64,000 nt of DNA, taken from assembly GCF_020526085.1 (NCBI RefSeq), contig NZ_CP084874.1, forward strand, positions 1,302,001 through 1,366,000, in the 5' to 3' direction. Source of the DNA: Klebsiella africana. GTDB lineage: Bacteria > Pseudomonadota > Gammaproteobacteria > Enterobacterales > Enterobacteriaceae. Positions 38,934-51,721 of the stretch are shown piece by piece (positions within the stretch are counted from its first letter, which is position 1; every line of letters starts with the position of its first letter). The position numbers and the translations under genes are program-made. The notes below the pieces were generated by a model. That model was not told the origin of the DNA. It saw only the letters and a list, made by a program, of their open reading frames with translations, and did no database searches.

Positions 38934-39818
38934 ATGACAACACTGAACCTGGGAAATCTGGCGACCTTCCGGCTGGTCGTGCAGCGCGGCAGCTTTTCTG
39001 CCGCCGCCGACGCGTTGGGTATCTCCCAACCTGCTGTTAGCCTGCAGGTGCGTCAGCTGGAGCAATTTTTACAGACCAGGCTACTGGAGCGAACCGGACG
39101 CGGGATCAAGGCGACGGCGGCGGGAATGGCATTGCTGGCCCACAGCGAGCAGATTGATCGGGCGGTGAATAGCGCGGTGCAGTCGGTCAGCGCATTTAGT
39201 CAGGAAGTTAATGGATCATTGACGCTGGGGACCGGCGCGACGGCCTGCATTCATCTTCTCCCGTCGCTGCTCCAGCGCTTACGGCATGAACATCCACTGC
39301 TGACGGTGGGGGTAACCACCGGCAACACGCTGGATATCGTCCGCGCAGTGGAAGAAAATCGGCTCGATCTCGGGCTGGTCACCTTGCCCGTCCAGGGGCG
39401 CAGTCTGGCGGTGACCGCGGTATTAGATGAAGAGTTCGTGGCCATCCATGCCAGCCGCGAGACGGAGATGCTGGCGGTTTATACTCCCGCCGAGCTGCAG
39501 GCACTGCCGCTCATTGCCTTCGAGGCCGGCAGCGGTACCCGGGATCTGATTGACCGCTGGTTCCGCTCTGCAGGAATGGCGGTTACGCCGGTAATGCAGT
39601 TGGGGAGCATCGAGGCGATCAAGCGCATGGTGCGGGCAGGGCTGGGCTACAGTATCGTGCCCCGCATGGCGGTGGAGCAGAAGGAGGATCGCTGTGGGTT
39701 AACGGTCCATTCGCTGGCACCGCCGCTCTACCGTCAGCTGGCAATCGTTATGCGTCAGGATAAAATTATCACCAAAGGAATGACGGAAATGCTGCGCCTG
39801 CTGCAGTCCGCGCACTGA
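38934..39818 (+). CDS. LysR-family transcriptional regulator
   Basis: A 294-residue regulator. The N-terminal winged helix-turn-helix reads FRLVVQRGSFSAAADALGI, then SQPAVSLQVRQLEQFL (about 11-50). The effector-binding domain follows from about residue 90. It is divergent from the MFS transporter, the usual layout for a LysR regulator with its target. The effector is unknown. Confidence 0.92.
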   Translation: MTTLNLGNLATFRLVVQRGSFSAAADALGISQPAVSLQVRQLEQFLQTRLLERTGRGIKATAAGMALLAHSEQIDRAVNSAVQSVSAFSQEVNGSLTLGTGATACIHLLPSLLQRLRHEHPLLTVGVTTGNTLDIVRAVEENRLDLGLVTLPVQGRSLAVTAVLDEEFVAIHASRETEMLAVYTPAELQALPLIAFEAGSGTRDLIDRWFRSAGMAVTPVMQLGSIEAIKRMVRAGLGYSIVPRMAVEQKEDRCGLTVHSLAPPLYRQLAIVMRQDKIITKGMTEMLRLLQSAH

Positions 39819-39913
39819 CAAAACGCTGGCGGCAACTCAGGCCCATCAGAGATGACGTAGCGAAAACAGGCTCTGTCAGCGGATGCTGGCGTACCGATAT
39901 CATGCCTTACAGG

Positions 39914-40105
39914 TTACTCGCGCGGAGAGGGCTCAACGGTGAGCGTTGACTCCTGCGAGGCTTTTTTATCCTGATGATGGTACCAGGCACCGATGGAGGA
40001 GTAGACGAAACGTCCAAAGAAGAAGAGAAAGCTGATAAGCAGTACGATACGGGTCATGCGACGGTTAAATCGATGTCGTTTGCGCATACTGGGTGCCTGA
40101 CTCAC
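39914..40105 (-). CDS. yfgG: YfgG, small inner-membrane protein
   Basis: A 63-residue protein with a basic N-terminus (MRKRHRFNRRMTR) and one membrane span (IVLLISFLFFFGRFVYSSIGAWY). It matches E. coli YfgG almost throughout; that protein has been linked to resistance to nickel and cobalt. It is divergent from yfgF, with 352 bp between them. The 95-bp gap after the LysR gene holds nothing notable. Confidence 0.88.
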   Translation of the reverse strand: MSQAPSMRKRHRFNRRMTRIVLLISFLFFFGRFVYSSIGAWYHHQDKKASQESTLTVEPSPRE

Positions 40106-40312
40106 AAAAGGTTCCTTGAAGTATACCCGAAGATGGGCGATGGGGGTATTAAGGCACAGGAACGAGGTGGGGTCAATTGATGCAGATGTAAAAGTGCGGC
40201 AGTGAAAACATTAATTAATGTTATATAAGATAATCATCGTATTTACATGCTCACTTTATTAGCCGTGAAACGACGTAAAAATAAGTTTTATTAATGTTGG
40301 TGTCAATATTTG

Positions 40313-40353
40313 TTGATTTATATCAACTGACTCATTCTCTTGACCACTAAAAT
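40313..40353 (+). promoter_or_regulatory. FNR site and class II promoter of yfgF
   Basis: TTGATTTATATCAA (40313-40326) matches the FNR consensus TTGATNNNNATCAA at every fixed position. TAAAAT (40348-40353) is a good -10. A start about seven bases further on puts the FNR site at about -41, the class II activator position. The rest of the 40106-40457 gap is AT-rich and holds no gene. Confidence 0.7.
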
Positions 40354-40457
40354 CAGCGGACATTACCGTATCGTTATTACTTTTACGGTCAGCATGGGGT
40401 GGTTGGATGCCTGCCTGAATATGCCTCGCGGGAGCAGAGGCTCTCTGTAGAGCACCT

Positions 40458-42686
40458 ATGAATTTATTAAAATACTATCAACAATATCGTGACAAATGGT
40501 GGGCCTTACCGCTTATCCTGCCAACGCTGTTATTACCTCTCGCCAGATGGGCGAATACATTCACCATGCTAAATGGTCATATGGTATTCCTGTATTATCT
40601 TCCCCTGGCGCTGGTTCTCAGCCTGATGATGTTTTTTGGCTGGGCGGCAATCCCGGGCATTATTATTGGCCTGTTGTTAACCCTGGCGCACGGCATGGCG
40701 CCCGAGCAAGCGATAGGCGTGTTGTTCCATTTTCTGATTCCCTGCGTGCTCTGCTGGGGCGGGTACCGTATTTTTGTGCCGCAACGTCAGCAGATTTCGC
40801 ACGGTAACGTCAAACTGATGCCGCATCGTCTGTTCTGGCAAATGTTGCTTCCCTCGGTCATTTTTCTGATTCTGTCCCAGATCGCCGAATATCTGGGCCT
40901 TCATCCGCGCACGACGGAGATGACCGGCATTACGCCGTTCAGTTTACGGTCGTTAATTACCTTTCAGGCGCTGATGGTGGGATGTCTGACGGGGGTACCG
41001 TTGTGTTATTTGCTGCTGCGGATCATTCGTAATCCTTTTCATGTTCGCGGCTTTATTTCGCAAATTCGGTTACAAATTGATCCAAAAATAAAAAAGCTGG
41101 AAATCTTTTGCTGGGTGGCGATATTAATATTGTTGCTCGGGTTATTATTGATGCCATTAAATAATACCAGCACGATATTTAGCACGAATTATACATTGTC
41201 ATTGCTTATGCCTGTGATGCTCTGGGGAGCGATGCGTTTTGGCTATCGCTTTACCTCGCTGATCTGGACGCCAGTGCTGATTGCCGTGATTCATTTTCAT
41301 TACCGTTATTTACCGATTTATCCAAGCTATAACACCCAACTGGCGATCACCTCATCAAGCTATCTGGTGTTCTCGTTTATTGTCGCCTATACGGCGATGT
41401 TGGCGACACAGCAGCGGTTGATTTATGCTCGCGTCCGGCAGATGGCTTTCCTCGACCCGGTGGTTCATATGCCGAATCTGCGGGCGCTGAGCCGGGCACT
41501 CAACAGTACGAGCTGGTCGACATTGTGTTTTCTGCGCATTCCTGAACTGGAGCTACTCGGGCGTCATTACGGGGTATTGTTGCGTATTCAGTATAAGCAA
41601 ATGCTGGCAAACTACCTGAGCGCGTTGCTGCAGCCCGATGAGGCGGTTTACCACCTTGCCGGCCATGATTTAGTTTTTCGCCTCAACAGTGAGGGGCACC
41701 AGGCGCGTATTCACTTAATCGACCGCTCCCTGCGACAGTTTCGTTTTCACTGGGACGGGGTTCCCCTGCAGCCGCGGATTGGCATGAGCTATTGCAACGT
41801 TCGCTCACCGGTCAAACATCTGTATTTGCTGCTTGGCGAACTAAATACTATTGCCGACATGTCGCTGGCCAGCGGCCATCCGGAGAATATGCAGCGCCGC
41901 GGCGCCGGTCATGTTCAGCAGGATCTGAAAGACAAAGTGGTGATGATGAACCGCATCCTTAAGTCGCTGGAACAAGACCATTTTGTCCTGATGGCGCAGC
42001 CTATTCAGGGCATTCGTGGCGATCACTACCATGAAGTCTTGCTGCGAATGCAAGGAGAGTCAGGAGAACTGATCGGCCCAAACGCGTTCCTGCCGGTGGC
42101 GCACGAGTTTGGCCTCTCCTCTCGTGTGGATCAGTGGGTCATTGAGCATACGCTAGCCTTTATGGATACCCACCGGCGGGCACTGCCCGGCCTGCGGCTG
42201 GCCATCAATCTCTCTCCGGTCTCGCTGAGCCGCAGCCAGTTTCCCCGTGAGGTCGAAGATCTGCTGCAGACGTACAACATAGAGCCCTGGCAGATTATTT
42301 TCGAGCTGACCGAGAACTATGCGCTAAGTAATCCGGAACTGGTCTGCCAAACATTAGAGCATTTGCGGGCGCTGGGCTGCCGGGTGGCGATTGATGATTT
42401 TGGTACGGGTTATGCCAGCTATGCTCGCCTGAAAACCATGAACGTCGACATCCTTAAGATCGACGGCAGCTTTATTCGCAATTTGCTTGCCAGTAGTCTC
42501 GATTATCAGGTGGTGGACTCTATTTGTCGTCTGGCGCGTATGAAGAACATGCAGGTAGTGGCTGAATATGTCGAGTCGCCGGAGATACGCCAGGCGGTTA
42601 TCGCGCTGGGGATCGATTATATGCAAGGTTATGATATCGGCGTACCGGTGCCACTGGCGCAACTGGCAGAGGGGATGACTGCCTGA
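40458..42686 (+). CDS. pdeA: c-di-GMP phosphodiesterase PdeA (YfgF)
   Basis: A 742-residue inner-membrane protein. The N-terminal MASE1-type sensor has about eight spans (to about 320). A degenerate GGDEF region follows (from about 329, MAFLDPVVHMPNLRAL, lacking GGDEF). The C-terminal EAL domain starts at EVLLRMQ (Glu526), so the signature is EVL. Further EAL-domain residues are in INLSPVSL, FELTENYAL and DDFGTGYASYARL. The E. coli homologue is known as a c-di-GMP phosphodiesterase important without oxygen, which agrees with the FNR site upstream. Confidence 0.93.
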   Translation: MNLLKYYQQYRDKWWALPLILPTLLLPLARWANTFTMLNGHMVFLYYLPLALVLSLMMFFGWAAIPGIIIGLLLTLAHGMAPEQAIGVLFHFLIPCVLCWGGYRIFVPQRQQISHGNVKLMPHRLFWQMLLPSVIFLILSQIAEYLGLHPRTTEMTGITPFSLRSLITFQALMVGCLTGVPLCYLLLRIIRNPFHVRGFISQIRLQIDPKIKKLEIFCWVAILILLLGLLLMPLNNTSTIFSTNYTLSLLMPVMLWGAMRFGYRFTSLIWTPVLIAVIHFHYRYLPIYPSYNTQLAITSSSYLVFSFIVAYTAMLATQQRLIYARVRQMAFLDPVVHMPNLRALSRALNSTSWSTLCFLRIPELELLGRHYGVLLRIQYKQMLANYLSALLQPDEAVYHLAGHDLVFRLNSEGHQARIHLIDRSLRQFRFHWDGVPLQPRIGMSYCNVRSPVKHLYLLLGELNTIADMSLASGHPENMQRRGAGHVQQDLKDKVVMMNRILKSLEQDHFVLMAQPIQGIRGDHYHEVLLRMQGESGELIGPNAFLPVAHEFGLSSRVDQWVIEHTLAFMDTHRRALPGLRLAINLSPVSLSRSQFPREVEDLLQTYNIEPWQIIFELTENYALSNPELVCQTLEHLRALGCRVAIDDFGTGYASYARLKTMNVDILKIDGSFIRNLLASSLDYQVVDSICRLARMKNMQVVAEYVESPEIRQAVIALGIDYMQGYDIGVPVPLAQLAEGMTA

Positions 42687-42690
42687 AGTA

Positions 42691-42718
42691 ATAAAAAGCC
42701 GGGCGCGATGGCCCGGCT
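42691..42718 (-). terminator. Terminator between yfgF and ppx
   Basis: AGCCGGGC (42697) and GCCCGGCT (42711-42718) form an 8-bp stem. The T run (AATAAAAA on the plus strand) is on the minus-strand side, so it mainly ends ppk-ppx transcripts. Confidence 0.8.
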
Positions 42719-42739
42719 CTGATGATGTCAGAGAGTCGG

Positions 42740-44272
42740 TCAGGCGTCTGGCTCTTCTTCTGCAATCTTCAGCAACCACTCCGGCACGCCTTCCCAGTAC
42801 TGCTGCTCTTTTTCCAGATCCAGCAGCACCAGCGCATTCTGGCTAAACCAGTCATGCGGAAACGTCAGCGTCCAGTGGTGAGCTTCCGTTTGCAGCCGCA
42901 GGGTCGGCGGTGTCGTGGTGGCCTGACGCTGGTTATTCAGCAGCACGCCCAGACGCAGCAGCTGGATCAGCGGCAGAAACTGTTTTTTCCTGAACAGCGT
43001 AAAGCGCGGCAGGTCGTCGAGTTTTATCGCTTTGCGATGATAGCGCACCAGGGTGGCCATCAGCATCTGCTGCTCCTGATTGAAACCCGGCAGGTCGCTG
43101 TTCTGTAAAATATAGGCCGAGTGGCGATGCATGCCGCTGTGGTTGATATTCAGTCCCACCTCATGGAGCATCACCGCCCACTTCAGCAGCGCCGCGAGGT
43201 GCGGATTGGCCAGCTTGGGATTCTGCTCCTGCCACTGCTCAAGCATATGGGTGGTGGTTTCCAGCACCCGGCGCGCCTGTTCGCGATCGATGTTGTACTG
43301 ATTCGCCAGGCTCTGTGCTGTGCGGCTGCGAATATCCTGATGGCGGAAGCGGCCTTCCATCTCGTACAACACACCTTCGCGCAGCGCCCCATCGGACAGA
43401 CGAAGCTCTTTAATCGCCAGTGCGTCAAACACGCCGCACAGAATCGCCAGCCCGGGGGCAAAGACCGCTTTGCGATCTTCTGAGAGGCCGGGCAGACTGA
43501 GCGCGTCGAAGTTTTTATGCTTCAATAGCTCACTGACCAGCATTTCGAGGCGTTCCGGGGTAATAAACCCATCTTTCTCGCCCATCGCCACCAGCACTTC
43601 CTGCGCGGCTTTGATGGTGCCGGAGGCGCCCAACGCCACGGTCCAGCCCTGAATACGGAACTGCCAGGCCAGCGTCTCCAGCTTCTGCACCGCCGCCAGG
43701 CGAGCACGCTGGAAATTCTCTTTGTTAATGGTTCCGCCGGGGAAGTAGGCCTGCGAGAAGCTCACGCAGCCCATGCGGCGGCTTTCCACCAGCCGGGGCT
43801 CGAAATCTTCACCGATAACCAGCTCGGTTGAACCGCCGCCGATATCAATCACCAGTTTGCGTCCGCGCTCCGGCTGCGTATGCTCCACACCCATAAAAAT
43901 CAGGCGCGCTTCTTCGTTACCGGAGATGATCTCGATCGGATAGGGGATCACTTTTTCCGCACGTTTGAGAAACTCCGCCGCGTTGGTCGCCTGACGCAGC
44001 GTATGCGTTCCGACGATGCAGACGCTGGAGGGGGAGAACCCCTGCAGACGTTCGGCAAACAGCGACAGGCAGTTCAGCCCGCGGGTCATGGCTTCTTCGC
44101 TCAACACCGAGTTTTCATCGAGGCCGTCGGCCAGATGTACGCGTTGTTTCAGGCGTCCAATGATCTGCATGGCGCCATCGACGACACGGGCGATCACCAT
44201 ATGAAAACTGTTCGAACCAAGGTCGACCGCAGCGAATTCCTGCGGCCGAGGGGTTTTTTCGTTTAGTGGCAT
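42740..44272 (-). CDS. ppx: Exopolyphosphatase
   Basis: A 510-residue enzyme that removes terminal phosphates from polyphosphate and hydrolyses pppGpp. The ASKHA-type N-terminal domain has [12 protein letters not shown] and the phosphate loop [12 protein letters not shown]. The C-terminal HD-like helical domain contains [19 protein letters not shown]. It lies three bases after ppk on the same strand and forms the ppk-ppx operon. Confidence 0.96.
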   Translation of the reverse strand: MPLNEKTPRPQEFAAVDLGSNSFHMVIARVVDGAMQIIGRLKQRVHLADGLDENSVLSEEAMTRGLNCLSLFAERLQGFSPSSVCIVGTHTLRQATNAAEFLKRAEKVIPYPIEIISGNEEARLIFMGVEHTQPERGRKLVIDIGGGSTELVIGEDFEPRLVESRRMGCVSFSQAYFPGGTINKENFQRARLAAVQKLETLAWQFRIQGWTVALGASGTIKAAQEVLVAMGEKDGFITPERLEMLVSELLKHKNFDALSLPGLSEDRKAVFAPGLAILCGVFDALAIKELRLSDGALREGVLYEMEGRFRHQDIRSRTAQSLANQYNIDREQARRVLETTTHMLEQWQEQNPKLANPHLAALLKWAVMLHEVGLNINHSGMHRHSAYILQNSDLPGFNQEQQMLMATLVRYHRKAIKLDDLPRFTLFRKKQFLPLIQLLRLGVLLNNQRQATTTPPTLRLQTEAHHWTLTFPHDWFSQNALVLLDLEKEQQYWEGVPEWLLKIAEEEPDA

Positions 44273-44275
44273 AGG

Positions 44276-46336
44276 TTAGTCGGGTTGTTCGAGTGATTTG
44301 AGATAATCGTAAATCGCCATTTGTGCGCGTACTTTACGGCGATTGCCGCGCGGCACATAGCGATTACTCAGTTCTTTATCAAGATAGCGCGCTTTTACCG
44401 TATCGTTGAACAGGATATCAAAAATATCCAGCACCCGCTGCTTCAGACGTGGGTCAAGCAGGGGAGCGGCAACTTCAATACGATAATCAATATTTCGCGT
44501 CATCCAGTCGGCAGAGGAGAGCCAGACCTGTTTATCGCCACCGTTTTCAAAACAGTAGACCCGGTCGTGCTCGAGGAAACGGTCCACAATACTGATGACG
44601 CGGATATTTTCGCTGATACCTTCCAGGCCAGGGATCAGCGAGCACATGCCGCGGATCAGCAGATTAACCGGCACGCCGGAGCTGGAGGCAGCGTAGAGTC
44701 TGTCCACCAGACCTTTATCCACCAGATTGTTCAGCTTCAGCGTAATTCCGGACGGCTGCCCGTTCTGCGCATTGGCGATCTCGCGGTCAATCATCTCATA
44801 CAGCAGACGGCGCGAGTTCTGCGGCGACACCAGCAGGTAATCGAAGCTGACCGGGCGGTAGGGGTTTTCAATAAAGTTAAACACCCGGCGGACTTCATTG
44901 GTAATGCGCGCATCGGCGGTTAACAGCGAATAGTCGGTGTAGATCCGCGCCGTCTTCTCGTTGAAGTTACCGGTACCGATGTGGGCGTAGCGCACCACCT
45001 CATCACCTTCTTTACGCGAGATAAGGAACAGCTTGGCGTGGATCTTCAGACCCGGCGCGGAGAAGATCACGTGGACGCCCGCTTCCGTCAGGCGTTTCGC
45101 CCAGTGAATGTTGGCCTCTTCGTCAAAACGCGCCTGCAGCTCCACCACCACGGTGACTTTTTTGCCGTTGTGAGCGGCGTGGATCATCGCGTCGATGATG
45201 CGCGAATCCTTGGCTACGCGGTAGATATTGATTTTGATCGCCAGTACGCTGGGATCGAACGAGGCCTGGCGCAGCAGCTCAAGCACGTGCTCAAAAGTGT
45301 GATAGGGATAGTAGAGCAGCACATCGCGTTCGCGGATGGCGTCAAAGCCGTTGCGGAATTTATCAAACCACAGATGACGCAGGCGCGGCATGGGTTTATT
45401 AACCAGATTGGCCTTACCGACGTTCGGGAAACCGATAAAGTCTTTAAAGTTGTGGTAACGGCCGCCCGGCAGCATCGAGTCGTAGTTGGAAATGGAGAGC
45501 TTATCGCGCAGCATTTCGACCATCGCATCCGGCATATCGCGCTGGTAGACAAAGCGAACCGGCTCGGCGGTCAGGCGCTGCTTGAGGCTGGAGGACATCA
45601 GCTCCATCAGGCTCGACTCCATCTCATGCACCAGATCGTACTCGGCGTCACGGGTCATTTTCATCGAGTAGGCGTTCAGCGCATCGTAATCGAAGAAGCC
45701 TTTAAAGATATCATCCAGGCAATAACGCAGGATGTTATCCAACAGGATCATTGGCTTACGGCGGCGAGGCGCCTCCGGCGGCAGGTTTACGAAGCGCGGC
45801 ACTTTGTCTGACGGAATTTCCAGCAGGGCATAGTTGATGTTTTCCCCGCGGATAATCTCCACCGCCAGATAGGTGTAATCATCTTTCAGGAACTGCACGA
45901 GGTCCGTTTCGCGGTTAATCAGGATCGGCGAGATGTGCTGACGCAAATACTGTTTGAAGTAGTTGCGCAGCCAGGCCTGCTGATTGACAGACAGCTGGCG
46001 CTCGTTGATCAGGAAGATCTGGTTACGCGCCATCTCCAGCAGCAGTTCGTTGTACAGACTATCGAATTCCTGGTCGGCCTTGAGAACGCGGGCCTGAATT
46101 TTGCCTAACAGATGGCGAGAATGGGCGGTACTGCCTTGTTCTTCACTGATAATAATCCGCCGCTTAAGCTCAGCGAAGCGCACTTTGTAAAATTCATCAA
46201 GGTTGTTGGAGTAGATCCCCAGAAAGCGCATGCGCTCAATCAGCGGGTTACTCTTGTCCGCCGCTTCCTGCAGCACGCGCTCGTTAAAAGACAACCAGCT
46301 GAGTTCTTTTTCGATGTATAGCTTTTCCTGGCCCAT
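44276..46336 (-). CDS. ppk: Polyphosphate kinase 1
   Basis: A 686-residue enzyme that makes polyphosphate reversibly from ATP. The phospholipase D-like C-terminal domains contain the phosphohistidine in [17 protein letters not shown]. The N-terminal domain starts [17 protein letters not shown]. It is followed at once by ppx. A Pho-box-like sequence lies upstream. Confidence 0.97.
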   Translation of the reverse strand: MGQEKLYIEKELSWLSFNERVLQEAADKSNPLIERMRFLGIYSNNLDEFYKVRFAELKRRIIISEEQGSTAHSRHLLGKIQARVLKADQEFDSLYNELLLEMARNQIFLINERQLSVNQQAWLRNYFKQYLRQHISPILINRETDLVQFLKDDYTYLAVEIIRGENINYALLEIPSDKVPRFVNLPPEAPRRRKPMILLDNILRYCLDDIFKGFFDYDALNAYSMKMTRDAEYDLVHEMESSLMELMSSSLKQRLTAEPVRFVYQRDMPDAMVEMLRDKLSISNYDSMLPGGRYHNFKDFIGFPNVGKANLVNKPMPRLRHLWFDKFRNGFDAIRERDVLLYYPYHTFEHVLELLRQASFDPSVLAIKINIYRVAKDSRIIDAMIHAAHNGKKVTVVVELQARFDEEANIHWAKRLTEAGVHVIFSAPGLKIHAKLFLISRKEGDEVVRYAHIGTGNFNEKTARIYTDYSLLTADARITNEVRRVFNFIENPYRPVSFDYLLVSPQNSRRLLYEMIDREIANAQNGQPSGITLKLNNLVDKGLVDRLYAASSSGVPVNLLIRGMCSLIPGLEGISENIRVISIVDRFLEHDRVYCFENGGDKQVWLSSADWMTRNIDYRIEVAAPLLDPRLKQRVLDIFDILFNDTVKARYLDKELSNRYVPRGNRRKVRAQMAIYDYLKSLEQPD

Positions 46337-46409
46337 TACCGCTCACACTCCGTTTTACTCACAGGACGTAGACTATTATGACGAATTTTTCTGCATAGCG
46401 ATTTACTGT

Positions 46410-46427
46410 GTCACAACAATATGACAG
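46410..46427 (-). promoter_or_regulatory. Pho-box-like site upstream of ppk
   Basis: On the minus strand CTGTCAT, then ATTG, then TTGTGAC gives a perfect first PhoB half and a 4-of-7 second half with a four-base spacer. It lies 74-91 bp upstream of ppk. PhoB control of ppk-ppx has been reported in Klebsiella and E. coli, but the site here is a prediction. Confidence 0.4.
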
Positions 46428-46474
46428 TAAGAAGAAATATTTCCGTGAGATGATTGATTAATAAACAATTTTAA

Positions 46475-46510
46475 TTAAAAAAAAGCCCCGCGACAGGAAA
46501 AGGCGGGGCT
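46475..46510 (-). terminator. Terminator after purMN
   Basis: On the minus strand AGCCCCGC (46510-46503) pairs with GCGGGGCT (46491-46484) and is followed by a run of T. It ends the purMN transcript. Confidence 0.85.
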
Positions 46511-46515
46511 GTTGT

Positions 46516-48239
<1,724 letters not shown>

Positions 48240-48249
48240 CTAACAGGGA

Positions 48250-48265
48250 AAGCAAACGTTTGCGA
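48250..48265 (-). promoter_or_regulatory. PurR operator of purMN
   Basis: AAGCAAACGTTTGCGA matches the 16-bp PurR consensus at 14 positions and is centred about 66 bp upstream of the purM start. Confidence 0.85.
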
Positions 48266-48328
48266 GCCTGCTTTACAGTCGGCGTAAAACAGCCGGGAGA
48301 TGGTCAAATTTGATACTGCTCACGAAAA

Positions 48329-48342
48329 TGAAACCGGGTACA
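48329..48342 (+). promoter_or_regulatory. Weaker LacI-family-type half operator
   Basis: TGAAACCGGGTACA matches TGAAACCGGTTTCA at 11 of 14 positions, 57 bp upstream of the stronger site at 48386. The spacing could allow looping by one repressor. Confidence 0.4.
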
Positions 48343-48385
48343 GCCTTGTGCTTGCCTCCGCGTTGAGGAATCCTCATCATATCAA

Positions 48386-48399
48386 TGAAACCGGTTTCT
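48386..48399 (+). promoter_or_regulatory. LacI-family-type operator upstream of bglK
   Basis: TGAAACCGGTTTCT contains the perfect palindrome GAAACCGGTTTC. It differs by one base from TGAAACCGGTTTCA, the site I recall for the beta-glucoside repressor AscG. It lies 57 bp before bglK. No LacI-type gene is in the window, so the regulator would be encoded elsewhere. Confidence 0.6.
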
Positions 48400-48455
48400 T
48401 TCTTTGATTTGCCGCGCGTTAGGTCGGTTATTTATGCATGCCGGGGGAGGGATGA

Positions 48456-49349
48456 ATGGATATTGCGGCATTTGATATTGGTGGCACCGCGTTAAAAATG
48501 GGCGTGATGACCCGCGACGGCAGGTTGCTGGAAACGGCGAAACAGTCAATCAATGACAGCGATGGCGATCATATCTTACAGGCAATGCTGTCGTGGCTGG
48601 CGGCCCACCCGTCGTGTGAAGGGGTAGCCATCAGCGCGCCGGGCTATGTCGATCCGCACAGCGGCTTTATTACCATGGGCGGTGCTATTCGTCGATTTGA
48701 TAATTTCGCCATGAAAGCATGGCTGGAAGCCCGGACCGGACTGCCGGTCTCAGTTGAAAACGATGCCAACTGTGTGCTGCTGGCCGAGCGCTGGCAGGGC
48801 AAAGCGGCGGAAATGGCCAATTTTCTGGTGCTCACCATTGGCACCGGCATTGGTGGCGCGATTTATTGCCACCACCAGCTAGTGCATGGGGCGCGTTTTC
48901 GTGCCGGTGAATTCGGCTACATGCTAACCGACCGTCCCGGCGGACGCGATCCTCGTCGCTATTCGATGAATGAGAACTGCACTCTCAGAGTGCTGCGCCA
49001 TCGCTATGCGCAACATATCGGCGCGCCGCTGGAGAGCGTGACAGGCGAAATGATTTTTGACCGCTATGACGCCGGCGACCCGGTTTGCCAGCGTCTGGTC
49101 GCCGAGTTCTTCAATGGCCTGGGCCACGGCCTATATAACCTCGTCAATATCTTCGATCCGCAGACCATTTTTATCGGCGGCGGCATTGTGGAACGTCCCG
49201 GATTTCTGGCGCTGCTGCGCCAGCATCTGGCCTGGTTCGGCATTGCCGACTATCTCGATACCGTCAGTCACGGCAACGATGCCGGCCTGATTGGCGCGGT
49301 TTACCATTTCAATCAGCAGTATCGTTCGCCTGGCGACGATCGACATTAG
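48456..49349 (+). CDS. bglK: Beta-glucoside kinase (ROK family)
   Basis: A 297-residue ROK-family sugar kinase closely resembling Klebsiella BglK, which phosphorylates cellobiose and other beta-glucosides at the 6-hydroxyl using ATP. The ATP motif FDIGGTALKMG is near the N-terminus, and SVENDANCVLLAE and GTGIGGAI carry sugar and ATP contacts. The usual ROK zinc motif is absent, as in other BglK proteins. It is 9 bp upstream of the GH1 gene that would hydrolyse the product. The pair is absent between purM and upp in E. coli. Confidence 0.93.
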   Translation: MDIAAFDIGGTALKMGVMTRDGRLLETAKQSINDSDGDHILQAMLSWLAAHPSCEGVAISAPGYVDPHSGFITMGGAIRRFDNFAMKAWLEARTGLPVSVENDANCVLLAERWQGKAAEMANFLVLTIGTGIGGAIYCHHQLVHGARFRAGEFGYMLTDRPGGRDPRRYSMNENCTLRVLRHRYAQHIGAPLESVTGEMIFDRYDAGDPVCQRLVAEFFNGLGHGLYNLVNIFDPQTIFIGGGIVERPGFLALLRQHLAWFGIADYLDTVSHGNDAGLIGAVYHFNQQYRSPGDDRH

Positions 49350-50791
<1,442 letters not shown>

Positions 50792-50792
<1 letters not shown>

Positions 50793-50846
50793 TCGGGTGG
50801 CGCTAACGCTTAACCGACCTACAATACACGTAGGCCCGCGTAAGCG
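50792..50846. repeat. REP/BIME-type repeat after the bgl genes
   Basis: GTCGGGTGGCGCTAACGCTT, closed by AACCGAC, forms one REP stem and GTAGGCCCGCGTAAGCG is a second unit in the opposite sense. It begins at the GH1 stop codon. Confidence 0.65.
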
Positions 50847-50869
50847 TATGGACTGCACCCGCAGCTAAG

Positions 50870-50894
50870 CCGGAGCCTCGCCTCCGGTTTTTTT
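50870..50894 (+). terminator. Terminator after the bgl operon
   Basis: CCGGAG and CTCCGG form a 6-bp stem with loop CCTCGC, followed by seven T. Confidence 0.75.
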
Positions 50895-50960
50895 GTCTCT
50901 AAATCACTTTGCTTGATATACGTCAAGCAAGATGGGTATGGCCTAATCCGAAAAAAGCGG

Positions 50961-50966
50961 TATAAT
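50961..50966 (+). promoter_or_regulatory. upp -10 element
   Basis: A perfect TATAAT lies 42 bp before the upp start. The 17-bp upstream position (50938-50943) is not -35-like. A small inverted repeat CTTGA/TCAAG around 50912 precedes it. Confidence 0.5.
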
Positions 50967-51008
50967 CCCGCGATTTTTTTTGTGGCTGCCCCTCAGAGGA
51001 GAAAGAGA

Positions 51009-51635
51009 ATGAAGATTGTGGAAGTCAAACACCCACTCGTCAAACACAAGCTGGGCCTGATGCGCGAGCATGACATCAGCACCAAACGCTTCCGTGAACT
51101 CGCCTCAGAAGTGGGCAGCTTACTGACTTATGAAGCCACCGCCGATCTGGAGACTGAGAAAGTCACTATTGAAGGCTGGAACGGTCCGGTGGAAGTCGAG
51201 CAGATCAAGGGCAAGAAAATTACCGTTGTGCCAATCCTGCGCGCCGGCCTCGGCATGATGGAAGGGGTGCTGGAGCACGTGCCGAGCGCACGTATTAGCG
51301 TGGTCGGTATCTATCGCAACGAAGAAACCCTCGAGCCGGTGCCTTACTTCCAGAAGCTGGTGTCCAACATCGATGAGCGTATGGCGCTGGTCGTTGACCC
51401 GATGCTGGCCACCGGTGGATCGATGATCGCCACAATCGATCTGCTGAAAAACGCTGGCTGCACCAGCATCAAGGTGCTGGTGCTGGTGGCGGCGCCGGAA
51501 GGGATTGCCGCGCTGGAGAAAGCGCACCCGGACGTTGAGCTGTACACCGCCTCTGTCGATAAGGGGCTGAATGAGCATGGATACATCATTCCCGGTCTCG
51601 GCGATGCCGGCGACAAGATTTTTGGAACGAAATAA
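51009..51635 (+). CDS. upp: Uracil phosphoribosyltransferase
   Basis: A 208-residue salvage enzyme that makes UMP from uracil and PRPP. The PRPP loop is in [20 protein letters not shown], and the uracil-binding C-terminus reads [18 protein letters not shown]. The open frame starts at 50913, but ATG 51009 has AGGAGAAAGAG just upstream and gives the family start [16 protein letters not shown]. uraA, the uracil transporter, follows, with a terminator between them. Confidence 0.97.
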   Translation: MKIVEVKHPLVKHKLGLMREHDISTKRFRELASEVGSLLTYEATADLETEKVTIEGWNGPVEVEQIKGKKITVVPILRAGLGMMEGVLEHVPSARISVVGIYRNEETLEPVPYFQKLVSNIDERMALVVDPMLATGGSMIATIDLLKNAGCTSIKVLVLVAAPEGIAALEKAHPDVELYTASVDKGLNEHGYIIPGLGDAGDKIFGTK

Positions 51636-51651
51636 TCGAATAACGATAAAT

Positions 51652-51680
51652 AAGCCGACTTTGAGAGTCGGCTTTTTTTT
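51652..51680 (+). terminator. Terminator/attenuator between upp and uraA
   Basis: AAGCCGACT (51652-51660) and AGTCGGCTT (51666-51674) form a 9-bp stem followed by T8. It may limit but not abolish readthrough into uraA. Confidence 0.85.
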
Positions 51681-51721
51681 GAATAAAACACACATAACTA
51701 ACCATCTCAGAGGAAAACATT

